Below are positions 1 to 8,881 of a stretch of DNA of 61,614 bases, piece by piece; within the stretch, counting starts at the first letter, position 1, and every line of letters begins with the position of its first letter. A program made the translations under genes and the position numbers. Origin of the DNA: Oscillospiraceae bacterium. GTDB taxonomy: Bacteria > Bacillota > Clostridia > Oscillospirales > Oscillospiraceae. The notes under the pieces are model-generated. The model did no database searches and was not told the origin of the DNA. It saw only the letters and a list, made by a program, of their open reading frames with translations. The DNA lies in the NCBI GenBank assembly GCA_015067995.1, contig SVLJ01000017.1:1-61614 (forward strand), given 5' to 3'.

Positions 1-515
1 ACATGAACACCGGCATCCAGCGTTCCTCCTCCACCCCGCACTTTGCCGACACCACCACGACTCCCGCAGGTACCGTGATTCCCGGCAAGCTGCAGCAGAA
101 AAAGAATCTGACCCGCATCATGGTGGCACATGGCGTCCCCTACGTTGCTCAGACCACCTTCATCGGCAACTTTAAGGACATTACCGAGAAGGCTCACAAG
201 GCCATCTACACTCCCGGCCCCGCTTTCCTGAACGTGATGGCTCCCTGTCCCCGCGGCTGGCGCTATCCCAGCGAGAAGCTGATGGAAGTCACCAAGACCG
301 CCGTGGAAACCTGCGTGTGGCCCCTGTACGAGGTCATCGAGGGCAAGTATCAGCTCAGCTATATGCCCAAGGAGAAGAAGCCCGTTGAGGAGTATCTGAA
401 GATGCAGGGCCGTTTCGCCCACATGTTCAAGCCCGGCAACGAGTGGATGATCGAGCAGATCCAGAAGGAAGTGGACAAGAACTGGGAAGAGCTCCTGGCT
501 CTGTGCAACATCTGA
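1..515 (+). CDS. 2-oxoacid:ferredoxin oxidoreductase beta subunit, C-terminal part (PorB/VorB type)
   Basis: The gene enters from the left edge, so the ATG at position 3 is internal and only about 170 C-terminal residues are present. The beta subunit binds thiamine diphosphate and, with alpha/gamma/delta partners, decarboxylates a 2-oxoacid to acyl-CoA while reducing ferredoxin. The segment near MNTGIQRSS, the following Thr-rich stretch, the PCPRGW motif and the C-terminal KPVEEYLKMQGRF block are characteristic of this subunit. Pyruvate is the commonest substrate, but a branched-chain or other 2-oxoacid enzyme cannot be excluded from the C-terminus alone. The partner subunits would lie upstream, outside the window. 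Confidence 0.88.
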   Translation, partial: MNTGIQRSSSTPHFADTTTTPAGTVIPGKLQQKKNLTRIMVAHGVPYVAQTTFIGNFKDITEKAHKAIYTPGPAFLNVMAPCPRGWRYPSEKLMEVTKTAVETCVWPLYEVIEGKYQLSYMPKEKKPVEEYLKMQGRFAHMFKPGNEWMIEQIQKEVDKNWEELLALCNI

Positions 516-534
516 TCCATCTCCATACCATTTT

Positions 535-564
535 CGAGGCAGCTCCAGTACCGGAGCTGCCTCG
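535..564. terminator. hairpin between convergent genes
   Basis: A perfect 12-bp stem (535-546 with 553-564) with a 6-nt loop lies between the stops of two convergent genes. Neither side has a good U-tract, so termination efficiency is uncertain. Confidence 0.5.
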
Positions 565-574
565 CTGCATTTCC

Positions 575-1642
575 TCAGGACATCCAGCTGAGCAGGCGAC
601 TGGCCTCCACCGCCGCCTGCGCTTCCACAGCGTCAAAATCCACATAAGGACGATAGATTTCCTCCAAGCGCCGCCGTACATCTCTTGCCTCCTGCAGTGC
701 TGTCACAGCTTCGTCTTTCAGAAGTGACGCAAGCTTCCCCTCAAAGCGTAATTTCCCCCGATTGCTGATCCCCGTCATGGCATCTACGCGGATTCTGCGG
801 CAGGGTACACCGGGGTAGCGCATCCCTGATCGGGAAGTCACAAAACCCAGCTCCAGTCCCGGTACCAGCAGATGCTCGATCCGGTTCGGTTCCGCAGGCG
901 AATGGCAGGCGATCACATCCCATCCCTTTGCCGCAGCAATCCCGCACAGCTTCTCCAGCTCCTCCGCCGCCAGGCCGAAGCTGTCATCCAGTTCATAGAC
1001 ACGGGAGCACAGCGCATCCACAGAATCAAAGCTCCAGATACAGCCTTCGGCGGTAGGGCCGCCCAGAAAGCGGCGGAACACCCTCCCTCGTTCTCCACCG
1101 CAGCGGCGCAGTTCCCGGGCTGCAATACCACCGAAACGTCGCGCCAGCTTCCCGGTATCCAGTGTTTTCGCCGCTTCCATACGAATTCCCCGTTCCATCT
1201 GGGCGGCAGCCATCAGTGCGTGGCCAGCTCTGACATCCGCAGCCTTCGCTTCAGACACACAGCGTACGATCTCCTCTGAGGACGCTTTGGCTGCCGCCAC
1301 ATCACAGAACCGGCTGAGATCTACATACCGCTGCACCGCCAGCGGATATACCGGTTCCAGCACATGGGGCACCGTACCGTCCACTACGCCGCAGCGCAGC
1401 TTCGGAAACAGTACGCCATCCATTGATGCGGGATCACCGCTGCAGCGGATATACTCCACATCCGTCCCCGCCGCTTCCATCGCCGCACCGATTCGTCGCA
1501 CAAAGGTAGACTTCCCATTTCCCGGACACCCCTTAAGGATCATGAGATCATATGTATCGCCATCCGCCGTCAACTGCTGGAACAAGTTATAAAATCCACC
1601 GCCGCTGTTGGCACCCAGAAAAAAGTTGGTCACAGTCGCCAT
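575..1642 (-). CDS. P-loop ATPase of the PRK06851 type with a degenerate second half
   Basis: This 355-residue cytosolic protein has a Walker A motif GCPGNGKST at residues 38-46, followed by a DVEYIRC strand and a VLFPKL...GVVDGT segment. This is the arrangement of the uncharacterised clostridial/bacillar PRK06851 family of tandem nucleotide-binding proteins. The second half repeats the pattern (DVIACHSPAEP at 242-252, HLLVPGLELGFV at 257-268), but the expected second P-loop (about 217-228) has no Gly-Lys-Ser/Thr. The start is the ATG at 1642, preceded by GGGAGGGCAAC. The gene stands alone, converging on the oxidoreductase. The physiological role is unknown. Confidence 0.75.
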   Translation of the reverse strand: MATVTNFFLGANSGGGFYNLFQQLTADGDTYDLMILKGCPGNGKSTFVRRIGAAMEAAGTDVEYIRCSGDPASMDGVLFPKLRCGVVDGTVPHVLEPVYPLAVQRYVDLSRFCDVAAAKASSEEIVRCVSEAKAADVRAGHALMAAAQMERGIRMEAAKTLDTGKLARRFGGIAARELRRCGGERGRVFRRFLGGPTAEGCIWSFDSVDALCSRVYELDDSFGLAAEELEKLCGIAAAKGWDVIACHSPAEPNRIEHLLVPGLELGFVTSRSGMRYPGVPCRRIRVDAMTGISNRGKLRFEGKLASLLKDEAVTALQEARDVRRRLEEIYRPYVDFDAVEAQAAVEASRLLSWMS

Positions 1643-1799
1643 GTTGCCCTCCCAAAAAGCATTCTCACTTTCAGGCTATGCAGCATCAGCATGACCTGCC
1701 TTTCTTTTTTCAAAAAAACGCAGGCGTCATAGTTTACTTGTTCATAATTTTGGCTTACAATAACATTATTACCATTCTGAATTTTCAAGGAGGATCACC

Positions 1800-3545
1800 A
1801 TGCCTTTTCATGTCAACTTCGGCGGTGGATTTCCGCCCAACGGACAGGGACCCGACTTTACACAGTATCACCAGCCCCGTCCTCAGCCCAAACCCCGCAA
1901 GCCCATCGGCACGCCGGCCACACGAACCATCATCAATATTACAGCAACACTGGTGTTCGCTCTTGTGTATTTCTACACCCAGCTGCCCGCCATCAACCTG
2001 CAGAGTGAATCCTTCTATGCCTTCGTGTTCCTGTGCTGTGCCGTATATTGTGGCTGCGCAGTGTTCACCTCCGGCTTTCAGGGCAACGGCACCAAAGGCT
2101 ACATCGCTTTCGTCAAAAAGCAGTGTGCCATTCCCGCTCTGGCCATTATCCTGCTGGTGGCAGTCATCATCGTTGGAAGCATCGCTTCCTCCATTCTCCT
2201 GAGAGCCGACGCCTACAGCAAACTGCTGCCGGTGGAGTCTGGCGACTTTGTCACCGATATCCACGAGATCTCCTATGACCAGATCCCCATGCTGGACGAT
2301 GATTCCGCGGCTCGGCTGGGCAGCCGCAAGCTGGGTGAGCTGGCCGACATGGTCTCACAGTTCGAGGTAATGAACACCTACACTCAGATCAACTATCAGG
2401 GGCGTCCCGTTCGGGTCAGTTCTCTGCGCTATGGCGATCTGGTCAAGTGGATCACCAACCGTGCAGAAGGACTCCCCGCCTATGTCATCATCGACATGAC
2501 TACCCAAAATGCAGAAGTGGTGCGGCTGGAAGAGGGCATGAAATACACCACCGCAGAGCATTTCAGCCGCAATCTCTATCGACATCTGCGTTTCCGCTAT
2601 CCCACCTATATGTTCGATGAACCGGTCTTTGAAATCGACGAGAACGGCACCCCCTATTGGGTCTGCAGCCGCATCGTCCGGCGCATCGGCCTGTTCGGCG
2701 GCACGGATATCTCCGGTGCGGTGCTGGTGAATGCCATCACTGGTGAGAGCCACTACCACGAGGCGCAGGATATTCCCTCCTGGGTTGACCGTGTCTATAC
2801 GGCAGATATCATTATCCAGCAGTACGATTACTATGGCCAGTACCACAACGGCTTCCTCAACTCCATGTTCGGCCAGCGTGACGTCACTGTCACCACCGAA
2901 GGCTATAACTATCTGGTCATTGGAGATGACGTATATATGTACACCGGCGTCACCTCTGTCACAAGCGACGAATCCAACATCGGTTTTATCCTCACCAACC
3001 AACGCACTAAGGATACTGCTTTCTACTCCATTGCCGGCGCAGAAGAGTTCTCCGCTATGGCCTCTGCACAGAGCAAGGTACAGCAGATGAACTATATCGC
3101 CACCTTCCCCCTGCTGCTGAACATCGCCGACGAACCCACCTACTTCATGGCTCTGAAGGGCAATGACGGTCTGGTGAAAATGTACGCCATGGTCAACGTC
3201 CAGCAATATCAGATCGTAGCCACCGGCTCCACCGTGGCAGAATGCGAACAGAACTACCGCAGAGATCTGGTGCACAACGGACTCATCGACAATACAGAGA
3301 GCGAGATCAGCAGCGCCGATACCACAACCGTTTCCGGCGTTGTCAGCGAGATCCGCGCTGCCGTCATCAATGGCAACAGCCAGTATTTCCTGCAGCTGCA
3401 GGGCGACAGCCATTATTACGTCATCAGCGCCGCCGACGACGCGGACGCGGTCATCCTGAACACAGGCAACCGTGTAGAGATCCGCTGCAGCAAGGACTCT
3501 GCCGGTACCATCGTCACCGCCTACAGTCTGGACATCCTGCGCTGA
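1800..3545 (+). CDS. unrecognised membrane protein with large extracytoplasmic domain
   Basis: The protein has 581 residues. It begins with a Gly/Pro/Gln-rich cytosolic segment, followed by three hydrophobic helices (about 43-61, 71-90 and 110-133). A large soluble region of about 445 residues follows, rich in Tyr, Asp and Thr. The stretch around AVLVNAITGES (about 308-318) faintly resembles PepSY-type repeats, but this is not firm. An AGGAGG-type site precedes the ATG at 1800. The stop is one base before the ATG of ogt, so the two are probably co-transcribed. I do not recognise a named family, and no catalytic motif is evident. Confidence 0.8.
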   Translation: MPFHVNFGGGFPPNGQGPDFTQYHQPRPQPKPRKPIGTPATRTIINITATLVFALVYFYTQLPAINLQSESFYAFVFLCCAVYCGCAVFTSGFQGNGTKGYIAFVKKQCAIPALAIILLVAVIIVGSIASSILLRADAYSKLLPVESGDFVTDIHEISYDQIPMLDDDSAARLGSRKLGELADMVSQFEVMNTYTQINYQGRPVRVSSLRYGDLVKWITNRAEGLPAYVIIDMTTQNAEVVRLEEGMKYTTAEHFSRNLYRHLRFRYPTYMFDEPVFEIDENGTPYWVCSRIVRRIGLFGGTDISGAVLVNAITGESHYHEAQDIPSWVDRVYTADIIIQQYDYYGQYHNGFLNSMFGQRDVTVTTEGYNYLVIGDDVYMYTGVTSVTSDESNIGFILTNQRTKDTAFYSIAGAEEFSAMASAQSKVQQMNYIATFPLLLNIADEPTYFMALKGNDGLVKMYAMVNVQQYQIVATGSTVAECEQNYRRDLVHNGLIDNTESEISSADTTTVSGVVSEIRAAVINGNSQYFLQLQGDSHYYVISAADDADAVILNTGNRVEIRCSKDSAGTIVTAYSLDILR

Positions 3546-3546
3546 T

Positions 3547-4038
3547 ATGTACCGTGCTTCCTTTTCCTCTCCTCTCGGCAAGCTGACGCTATACAGCGAC
3601 GGAACCTCTATCACGGCCATTACCATGCCGGTCTGGCGGTATCAGCCAACGTCAAAGAGCCGCGAGTTGGATTCTCTCCCGGTTTTTCAGCAGGCAAAAA
3701 CATGGCTGGAAAACTACTTTACAGGAGCTGCAAATCCTATTCTCCCGCCTATTCACACCGGTGGAACTCCCTTTCAGCTGCAGGTGTGGCACCTCCTGCA
3801 GGATGTCCCCCGTGGCAGTTTCCTTACCTACGGCGAGTTGGCCAGAAAGCTGGAGGAAATCACCGGTCACCGCGCCTCACCCAGAGCGGTGGGACACGCC
3901 GTTGGACAGAACCCTGTGGCCATCATGATCCCCTGTCACCGCGTTCTGGGTGCAGGCGGCAGTCTGACAGGTTTCGGCGGTGGGTTGGAAGCCAAGCGTT
4001 TCCTTCTGGATTGGGAAGGCATCCCCTATCACCGCTAA
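3547..4038 (+). CDS. ogt: methylated-DNA--protein-cysteine methyltransferase
   Basis: This suicide repair protein transfers methyl groups from O6-alkylguanine (and O4-alkylthymine) to its own cysteine. The 163-residue ORF has the acceptor motif IPCHRV (Cys130), the upstream helix-turn-helix region (VPRGSFLTYGELA, about 88-100) that binds DNA, and the terminal GFGGGLEAKRFLL segment typical of Ogt/MGMT. Length is normal for a single-domain Ogt; no AdaA domain is attached. It starts directly after the membrane protein stop, so translation may be coupled. Confidence 0.93.
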   Translation: MYRASFSSPLGKLTLYSDGTSITAITMPVWRYQPTSKSRELDSLPVFQQAKTWLENYFTGAANPILPPIHTGGTPFQLQVWHLLQDVPRGSFLTYGELARKLEEITGHRASPRAVGHAVGQNPVAIMIPCHRVLGAGGSLTGFGGGLEAKRFLLDWEGIPYHR

Positions 4039-4052
4039 TCTGCCTCCAAGTG

Positions 4053-4086
4053 AAAACACCCCGGAGCTTTCGCTCCGGGGTGTTTT
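4053..4086. terminator. bidirectional terminator between ogt and clpC
   Basis: A 15-bp perfect stem with a TTTC loop has A4 on one side and T4 on the other, so it can serve both convergent units. Confidence 0.9.
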
Positions 4087-4093
4087 GCTGTCG

Positions 4094-6541
4094 TCATCCT
4101 TTGGTTACGCACAAGGCGTCATCCTGCAGGACGATGCGGGCAGTGTCACCTGCAGCCAGCTTGCCTTCCAGCAGCTGCTCTGCCACAGCATCCTCCACCT
4201 TTTCCTGAATGGCGCGGCGCAGGGGTCTGGCACCGTATTTGGGATCATAGCCATCCTTGGCCAGCTGTACCACCGCTTCGTCGGCAGCCTCCAGCTTCAC
4301 CTCCATAGCCTCCATACGTTTGGCAGTGGAGCGCAGCATGCGGCGGGCGATCTCGGTGATATCCTCCTGACTGAGACGGTGGAACACGATGGTTTCATCA
4401 ATGCGGTTCAGGAACTCCGGACGGAAGGTACGGCGCAGTTCCGCCAGCACCGTCTCTCTGGTGCGTTCCATCACCTTGGCCTCATCAGCGGCGGTCTCTG
4501 CCGCGTCAAAGCCCAGTTTTCCGCCTCCACCGGCCAGAATGTGGGATGCACCCACATTGGAGGTCATGACAATGACGGTGTTCTTGAAGTCCACCGTGCG
4601 GCCCTGAGAATCGGTAATCCGGCCGTCTTCCAGAATTTGCAGCAGAATGTTCCAGACATCCTCATGCGCTTTTTCGATCTCGTCGAACAGCACCACGGAG
4701 TAAGGCTTGCGCCGTACCTTTTCCGTCAGCTGTCCGCCATCCTCATGCCCCACATAGCCGGGAGGAGAACCGATGAGTCGGGACACGGTGTGACGCTCCA
4801 TATATTCAGACATATCGATACGCACCATGGCGTTCTCATCGCCGAACATGGACTCTGCCAGTGCCTTGCACAGCTCGGTTTTACCCACACCGGTGGGGCC
4901 AAGGAACAGGAAGCTGCCGATGGGGCGGCGGGGATCCTTCAAGCCCACACGGCCGCGGCGAATGGCACGGGCCACTGCGCGAACCGCCTCATCCTGTCCC
5001 ACCACACGCTCATGGAGCACCTCCTCCATCCGCAGCAGGCGCTGGCCTTCATCCTCCGTCAGACGGGTGACCGGAATCCCTGTCCAGCCGGCCACCACAG
5101 AGGCGATATCCTCAGCGGTGACAGGACGGTGGCAACCGCCTCTGCGGCGCTTTTCTTTCTCGATCTCCATCTGTTCCAGATAGTCCTTCTCAATGTCGCG
5201 CAGCTGCGCAGCCTTCTCGAAGTCCTGCGCTTCCACGGCGGCAGCCTTATCCTTGGCCAGCGCTGCGATCTTCTCCTCCAGACTTTTCAGTTCCGGGGTG
5301 GTTTCTTCCTTCTCCATCCGCACCCGGGATGCCGCTTCATCCATCAGGTCGATGGCCTTGTCCGGCAAGAACCGTTCAGAGATGTACCGAACAGAGAGCT
5401 TCACGGCGGCTTCCAGCGCCTCATCAGTGAGGGTCAGCTTGTGATGCTCCTCATACTTCTTCCGCAAACCCTTCAAGATCTCCAGCGTATCCTCCAGCGC
5501 AGGCTCATTGACCTGTACCGGCTGGAAGCGGCGCTCCAGCGCAGCATCCTTTTCAATATACTTGCGATACTCACTGAGGGTAGTAGCGCCCACTACGCGG
5601 ATCTCTCCGCGGCCCAGTGCGGGCTTGATGATATTGGCGGCATCCACAGCGCCCTCGGCACTGCCGGCTCCCACGATGGTATGCAGCTCATCGATAAACA
5701 GGATCACATCACCGGCCTGCCGCACTTCGTCCAGCGCTTTCTTGATGCGCTCCTCAAACTCACCGCGGTACTTGGTACCGGCCACCATTCCGCTGAGATC
5801 CAGAGACAGTATCCGCTTGTTCATCAACTCGTCCGGCACATCCCCCACAGCAATCTTCTGCGCAAGACCCTCCGCAATAGCGGTTTTGCCCACGCCAGGC
5901 TCACCGATGAGACAGGGATTGTTCTTGGTGCGGCGGGAGAGAATCTGAATAGTGCGCTGGATCTCCTTGTCGCGCCCGATGACAGGATCCAGCTTGCCGG
6001 CTCTGGCGCTGGCAGTCAGGTCGCGGGTAAATTCACGCAGAGTCTTGCCGCGTCCTTCTTCTCTGGCCGCGGCCCGGGGCTCTGCATTGGCGGCAGCTCT
6101 GGGACGCTGGCTCAGCTTCTGCATCAGTGCCGTATACAACTGCTTCGGCTCGCAGCCGGTGGTCTTCAGAATCCGTACCGCCACATTGCCGCCTTCCCGC
6201 AGGATGCCTGCCAACAGGTGCTCCGTCCCCACATAATTGCAGCCGCTGCGAATGGAATCCTCCATAGCAATCTCCACCACACGGCGTGCACGTGGCGTCA
6301 ATCCCTGGGCGGGGTTACCGCCAGGCAGTCCCACTCCCACGCTCTTGCGGATGATCTCCGCAACGATCTCTTCTGTCAGGCCGGCCTCGGTCAGAACTGT
6401 ATGCGCAATGCCGTCCTCCTCACGGATCAAACCCAGCAGAAGATGCTCTGTTCCCACATAGCCGTGTCCCAGCTCTCCTGCAGCCTCCTGAGAGAGACGC
6501 AGGACGGTTTCCGCACCGGCAGTAAACTTGTTATCATTCAT
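4094..6541 (-). CDS. clpC: AAA+ unfoldase ClpC of the ClpCP protease
   Basis: ClpC is a Hsp100 hexamer that unfolds substrates and feeds them to ClpP in the cytosol. The 815 residues show two N-terminal Clp repeats (1-145), first Walker A GEPGVGKT (213-220) with Walker [10 protein letters not shown], a UVR-containing middle region (about 420-470), second Walker A GPTGVGKT, and a KLGF segment in the second AAA module that fits the ClpP-docking loop. Length is normal. It is the last gene of the ctsR-mcsA-clpC unit, 39 bases after mcsA, and so should be under CtsR control. The clpP gene is not in the window. Confidence 0.97.
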   Translation of the reverse strand: MNDNKFTAGAETVLRLSQEAAGELGHGYVGTEHLLLGLIREEDGIAHTVLTEAGLTEEIVAEIIRKSVGVGLPGGNPAQGLTPRARRVVEIAMEDSIRSGCNYVGTEHLLAGILREGGNVAVRILKTTGCEPKQLYTALMQKLSQRPRAAANAEPRAAAREEGRGKTLREFTRDLTASARAGKLDPVIGRDKEIQRTIQILSRRTKNNPCLIGEPGVGKTAIAEGLAQKIAVGDVPDELMNKRILSLDLSGMVAGTKYRGEFEERIKKALDEVRQAGDVILFIDELHTIVGAGSAEGAVDAANIIKPALGRGEIRVVGATTLSEYRKYIEKDAALERRFQPVQVNEPALEDTLEILKGLRKKYEEHHKLTLTDEALEAAVKLSVRYISERFLPDKAIDLMDEAASRVRMEKEETTPELKSLEEKIAALAKDKAAAVEAQDFEKAAQLRDIEKDYLEQMEIEKEKRRRGGCHRPVTAEDIASVVAGWTGIPVTRLTEDEGQRLLRMEEVLHERVVGQDEAVRAVARAIRRGRVGLKDPRRPIGSFLFLGPTGVGKTELCKALAESMFGDENAMVRIDMSEYMERHTVSRLIGSPPGYVGHEDGGQLTEKVRRKPYSVVLFDEIEKAHEDVWNILLQILEDGRITDSQGRTVDFKNTVIVMTSNVGASHILAGGGGKLGFDAAETAADEAKVMERTRETVLAELRRTFRPEFLNRIDETIVFHRLSQEDITEIARRMLRSTAKRMEAMEVKLEAADEAVVQLAKDGYDPKYGARPLRRAIQEKVEDAVAEQLLEGKLAAGDTARIVLQDDALCVTKG

Positions 6542-6580
6542 TGTTTCAACCTTCTTTCTTCACAGCGGAGCAAACGCCTC

Positions 6581-7066
6581 TCAGGCGCTCTCTTTATGCT
6601 CCTGTTCCAGTGCGCGGATCTCATCACGCAGCCTTGCGGCCTCCTCAAAATCCTCCCGGCGCACAGCCTTCTTCATCTCCAGACGCAGGGCGTTGAGTTT
6701 GCGCATTCGCGCAAAACGTCCCTGCTCCTTCTCCCCCACCAGCAGATCCTTTTTTTCTGCCGCAGCAGGAGCCTGCGGCTCTTCTGCGGTGAGTGCAGGC
6801 ATTTCCCGGAAAAAGTCGTCAAATATCTCCTCTCCCAGCGAGTGAACACCCATCCTGGGCAGCAGGAAGCCGTCCATCATGCTTCTTCCGAAGAAATCGC
6901 CGCCCAAAAAGCTCCGCATCAGTCTCTCATGGCTCTCTGCCAGACTGCGGGTATATCCCTGCTCAGCTGCGCATCTGCTGCACAAATGCTTTTCAGTGAT
7001 CTTACCGTTGATATTGCTGCGGTAAACAAAGGTAACTTCATTGTTTCCACAATTCTCACATTTCAT
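6581..7066 (-). CDS. mcsA: McsA-like zinc/UVR-motif protein, shortened
   Basis: McsA is the adaptor and activator of the arginine kinase McsB and a modulator of CtsR and ClpC. The 161-residue protein has an N-terminal CENC...CSRC zinc module and a C-terminal UVR motif (about 125-155; LRLEMKKAVRREDFEEAARL). The second pair of CxxC motifs found in the middle of classical McsA is absent and replaced by an acidic, Ala/Pro-rich linker. I chose the ATG at 7066 because AGGAGG (7075-7080) sits 8 bases upstream; a TTG at 7072 is too close. The cognate kinase gene mcsB is missing from its usual position between mcsA and clpC. Confidence 0.85.
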   Translation of the reverse strand: MKCENCGNNEVTFVYRSNINGKITEKHLCSRCAAEQGYTRSLAESHERLMRSFLGGDFFGRSMMDGFLLPRMGVHSLGEEIFDDFFREMPALTAEEPQAPAAAEKKDLLVGEKEQGRFARMRKLNALRLEMKKAVRREDFEEAARLRDEIRALEQEHKESA

Positions 7067-7103
7067 AATCAAAACCTCCTAAAGCGCGGTAAAAATCGAT
7101 ACC

Positions 7104-7556
7104 TTATACAAATTGAATCAGAACCTGTTTCATGATGTCTGCACGGACACTGTCCCGGAATTGTCTGGGCACCTGAATCAATGCTTTATCTCCAATGCCG
7201 GCCAACAGTGCACAGCCAACAGACTCATCCAGTGCACCGGCGGACACCAGATTGCCCAGAATGGCCCGGGCAGACGGCAAATCCACCGTCGAGCCCAGAG
7301 AGTTGATCACATGCATCAGCAGTGTCTCGCGATCCATTCGCACACGGGTAATGCGAATGTACCCATTGCCGCCCCGACGGCTCTCTACGATATAGCCGTG
7401 CTCAGGCGAAAACCGGGTGGACATGACATAGTTGATCTGGCTGGGCACACAGTTGAAACGCTGAGCCAAATCGCTGCGCTGTACCTCCAGCACACCGTTC
7501 TCGGCCTCCTCCAGACCTTCTAACAAAAAACTTGCAATCAAATCCGAAATTCCCAT
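7104..7556 (-). CDS. ctsR: heat-shock repressor CtsR
   Basis: CtsR is the class III heat-shock repressor that binds tandem GGTCAAA heptads and controls clp genes. The 150-residue protein has the winged-helix N-terminal region (RSDLAQRFNCVPSQINYV, about 27-44), followed by the glycine-rich wing ESRRGGNGYIRI that contacts the DNA minor groove. The C-terminal dimerisation domain is complete. It heads the ctsR-mcsA-clpC operon, and two matching operators lie directly upstream, so autoregulation is expected. Confidence 0.95.
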   Translation of the reverse strand: MGISDLIASFLLEGLEEAENGVLEVQRSDLAQRFNCVPSQINYVMSTRFSPEHGYIVESRRGGNGYIRITRVRMDRETLLMHVINSLGSTVDLPSARAILGNLVSAGALDESVGCALLAGIGDKALIQVPRQFRDSVRADIMKQVLIQFV

Positions 7557-7596
7557 CGGTCAGACATCCTTTCCATACATCAGAGTCAAGTTTGAC

Positions 7597-7613
7597 TTTG
7601 ACTTTCTTTGACG
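7597..7613 (-). promoter_or_regulatory. CtsR operator 1
   Basis: On the minus strand this reads as two GTCAAA heptads separated by GAA, matching the CtsR consensus GGTCAAANANGGTCAAA at nearly every conserved base. A further GTCAAA half-site overlaps the left end (7591-7596), making a triple heptad just downstream of the promoter. Confidence 0.85.
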
Positions 7614-7628
7614 TTTCTTTCTGAGTGT

Positions 7629-7656
7629 AGTATATCACCTCCGGCGGGAATGTCAA
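7629..7656 (-). promoter_or_regulatory. ctsR operon promoter
   Basis: On the minus strand, -35 TTGACA (7651-7656) is followed after 16 bases by -10 TATACT (7629-7634), a near-consensus sigma-A promoter. It lies between the two CtsR boxes. Confidence 0.85.
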
Positions 7657-7665
7657 GAATCCATT

Positions 7666-7682
7666 TTTGACTTTCTTTGACC
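7666..7682 (-). promoter_or_regulatory. CtsR operator 2
   Basis: On the minus strand it reads GGTCAAAGAAAGTCAAA, an excellent CtsR box. It sits just upstream of the -35 element. Confidence 0.9.
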
Positions 7683-7806
7683 TTTTTGAAAACAATTTGT
7701 GAACAGAGGCTGCAAAACTGGAAATTCTGATAAATTCCCTGTGCCCTCTTGCTTTTTTGAAAAGCTATGATAAAATGAGGATACATTCTGTATGGAGGTA
7801 CTACTT

Positions 7807-7980
7807 ATGGCTTACAAGATCAATGCTGACGCTTGCATTAGCTGCGGTTCCTGCGCAGACGTTTGCCCCGCCGGCGCTATCAGCCAGGGCGATACCGCTT
7901 ACGTCATCGACGCTGGCGCTTGCCTGGACTGCGGCACCTGCAGCGACACCTGCCCCAACGGCGCTATCTCCGCTGACTAA
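7807..7980 (+). CDS. 2x[4Fe-4S] ferredoxin
   Basis: This 57-residue clostridial-type ferredoxin carries low-potential electrons between enzymes such as the 2-oxoacid:ferredoxin oxidoreductases. Two CxxCxxCxxxCP motifs are present: Cys10/13/16/20 and Cys39/42/45/49, each cluster taking its last ligand from the other motif. The ATG at 7807 was chosen because GGAGGT (7794-7799) is 7 bases upstream; the earlier in-frame ATG would overlap the ribosome binding site. A promoter-like TTGCTT-16-TAAAAT lies at 7750-7777. The gene is monocistronic and closed by a strong terminator. Confidence 0.96.
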   Translation: MAYKINADACISCGSCADVCPAGAISQGDTAYVIDAGACLDCGTCSDTCPNGAISAD

Positions 7981-8002
7981 TCAACGGACTGCTGTGCAAG
8001 AC

Positions 8003-8043
8003 AAAAAGACTCCCGGTGAGCTTGGCTCACCGGGAGTCTTTTT
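8003..8043 (+). terminator. ferredoxin terminator
   Basis: A 19-bp stem (8003-8021 with 8025-8043) with a TTG loop and T5 run is an excellent intrinsic terminator. Confidence 0.92.
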
Positions 8044-8078
8044 GTCTGCAGATAAACGCATCCTGTGGGATTTAACAG

Positions 8079-8107
8079 TTGTCTTGGCAGTGCTTTTCGT
8101 TTATAAT
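8079..8107 (+). promoter_or_regulatory. promoter of trmN6-rsmI
   Basis: TTGTCT (8079-8084), a 17-base spacer and TATAAT (8102-8107) lie about 33 bases before the ATG, with AGGAGG between. Confidence 0.7.
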
Positions 8108-8140
8108 TTGATGGGAATCACACGATAGGAGGAAACCGTC

Positions 8141-8881
8141 ATGGATCGCACGGAGTATCTCAACGGCACCGGATGGTGTTTCCACTATGACGATCTCTGC
8201 TTTCCACCGGGAACAGACTCTTTCCTGCTCTCCTCCCTGCCGCGGCTGAAGGCCGGCATGCAGGTGTTGGATCTGGGCTGCGGCAGCGGACTGCTGGGGC
8301 TTCTGCTTCTGCGCCGTTGTCCGCAGATCTTTGTTACCGGCATTGAACTGGACGCACACGCCGCACAGCTGGGAGCGCGCAATGCGACGGAAAACAGACT
8401 GTCTGAGCAGCTCATCTTCCTGCAGGGCGATCTGCGGGAATCCACCGCCATACCGGCAGGCAAATTTGATCTGGTGGTATGCAATCCACCGTACTTCCCC
8501 AGCGGTCACGGTGCCTCCGCGCCCAACGCTGCACGGCGCGGTGCCCGGGAGGAACTCAACTGTACGCTGGAGGATGTATGCTCTGCCGCCGCCAAGGCGC
8601 TGCACTGGAGTGGCAGCTTCTGTCTCGTCCACAAACCGGACCGGCTCACCGACCTGCTGTGCACCATGCGGGCCGCCCGTCTGGAGCCAAAGCGACTGCG
8701 CTTTGTCCAGAAAACAGCAGAAAGCCAGCCATCCCTGCTGCTGGTGGAGGGAAAGCTAGGCGGCAAACCGGGTCTGATCCTCGAAGCGCCCCTGATCCTG
8801 CATCAGTCCGACGGCACCCCTACAGCAGAAAACGATGCCATCTATTACCGAACCACCCCAACGACGGAGGAAACCATATGA
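8141..8881 (+). CDS. trmN6: tRNA1(Val) adenine-N6-methyltransferase-like enzyme
   Basis: This is a Rossmann-fold SAM methyltransferase of 246 residues. The SAM loop VLDLGCGSG is at 43-51, and the catalytic NPPY (115-118) marks an amino-group N-methyltransferase. The FxPGTDSFLL segment near the N-terminus and the Cys-rich thymine-free core match the YfiC/TrmN6 group that modifies A37 of a valine tRNA. The final codons overlap the start of rsmI by four bases (ATGA), the same gene pair found in many Firmicutes. Target RNA is inferred from family membership only. Confidence 0.85.
   Translation: MDRTEYLNGTGWCFHYDDLCFPPGTDSFLLSSLPRLKAGMQVLDLGCGSGLLGLLLLRRCPQIFVTGIELDAHAAQLGARNATENRLSEQLIFLQGDLRESTAIPAGKFDLVVCNPPYFPSGHGASAPNAARRGAREELNCTLEDVCSAAAKALHWSGSFCLVHKPDRLTDLLCTMRAARLEPKRLRFVQKTAESQPSLLLVEGKLGGKPGLILEAPLILHQSDGTPTAENDAIYYRTTPTTEETI

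Noticed and set aside
3980..7135. A 1051-codon open frame on the plus strand across clpC and mcsA
   Set aside because: It is antisense to two clearly identified genes, has no family resemblance and no ribosome binding site. Such frames arise from the GC-rich third codon positions of the real genes.
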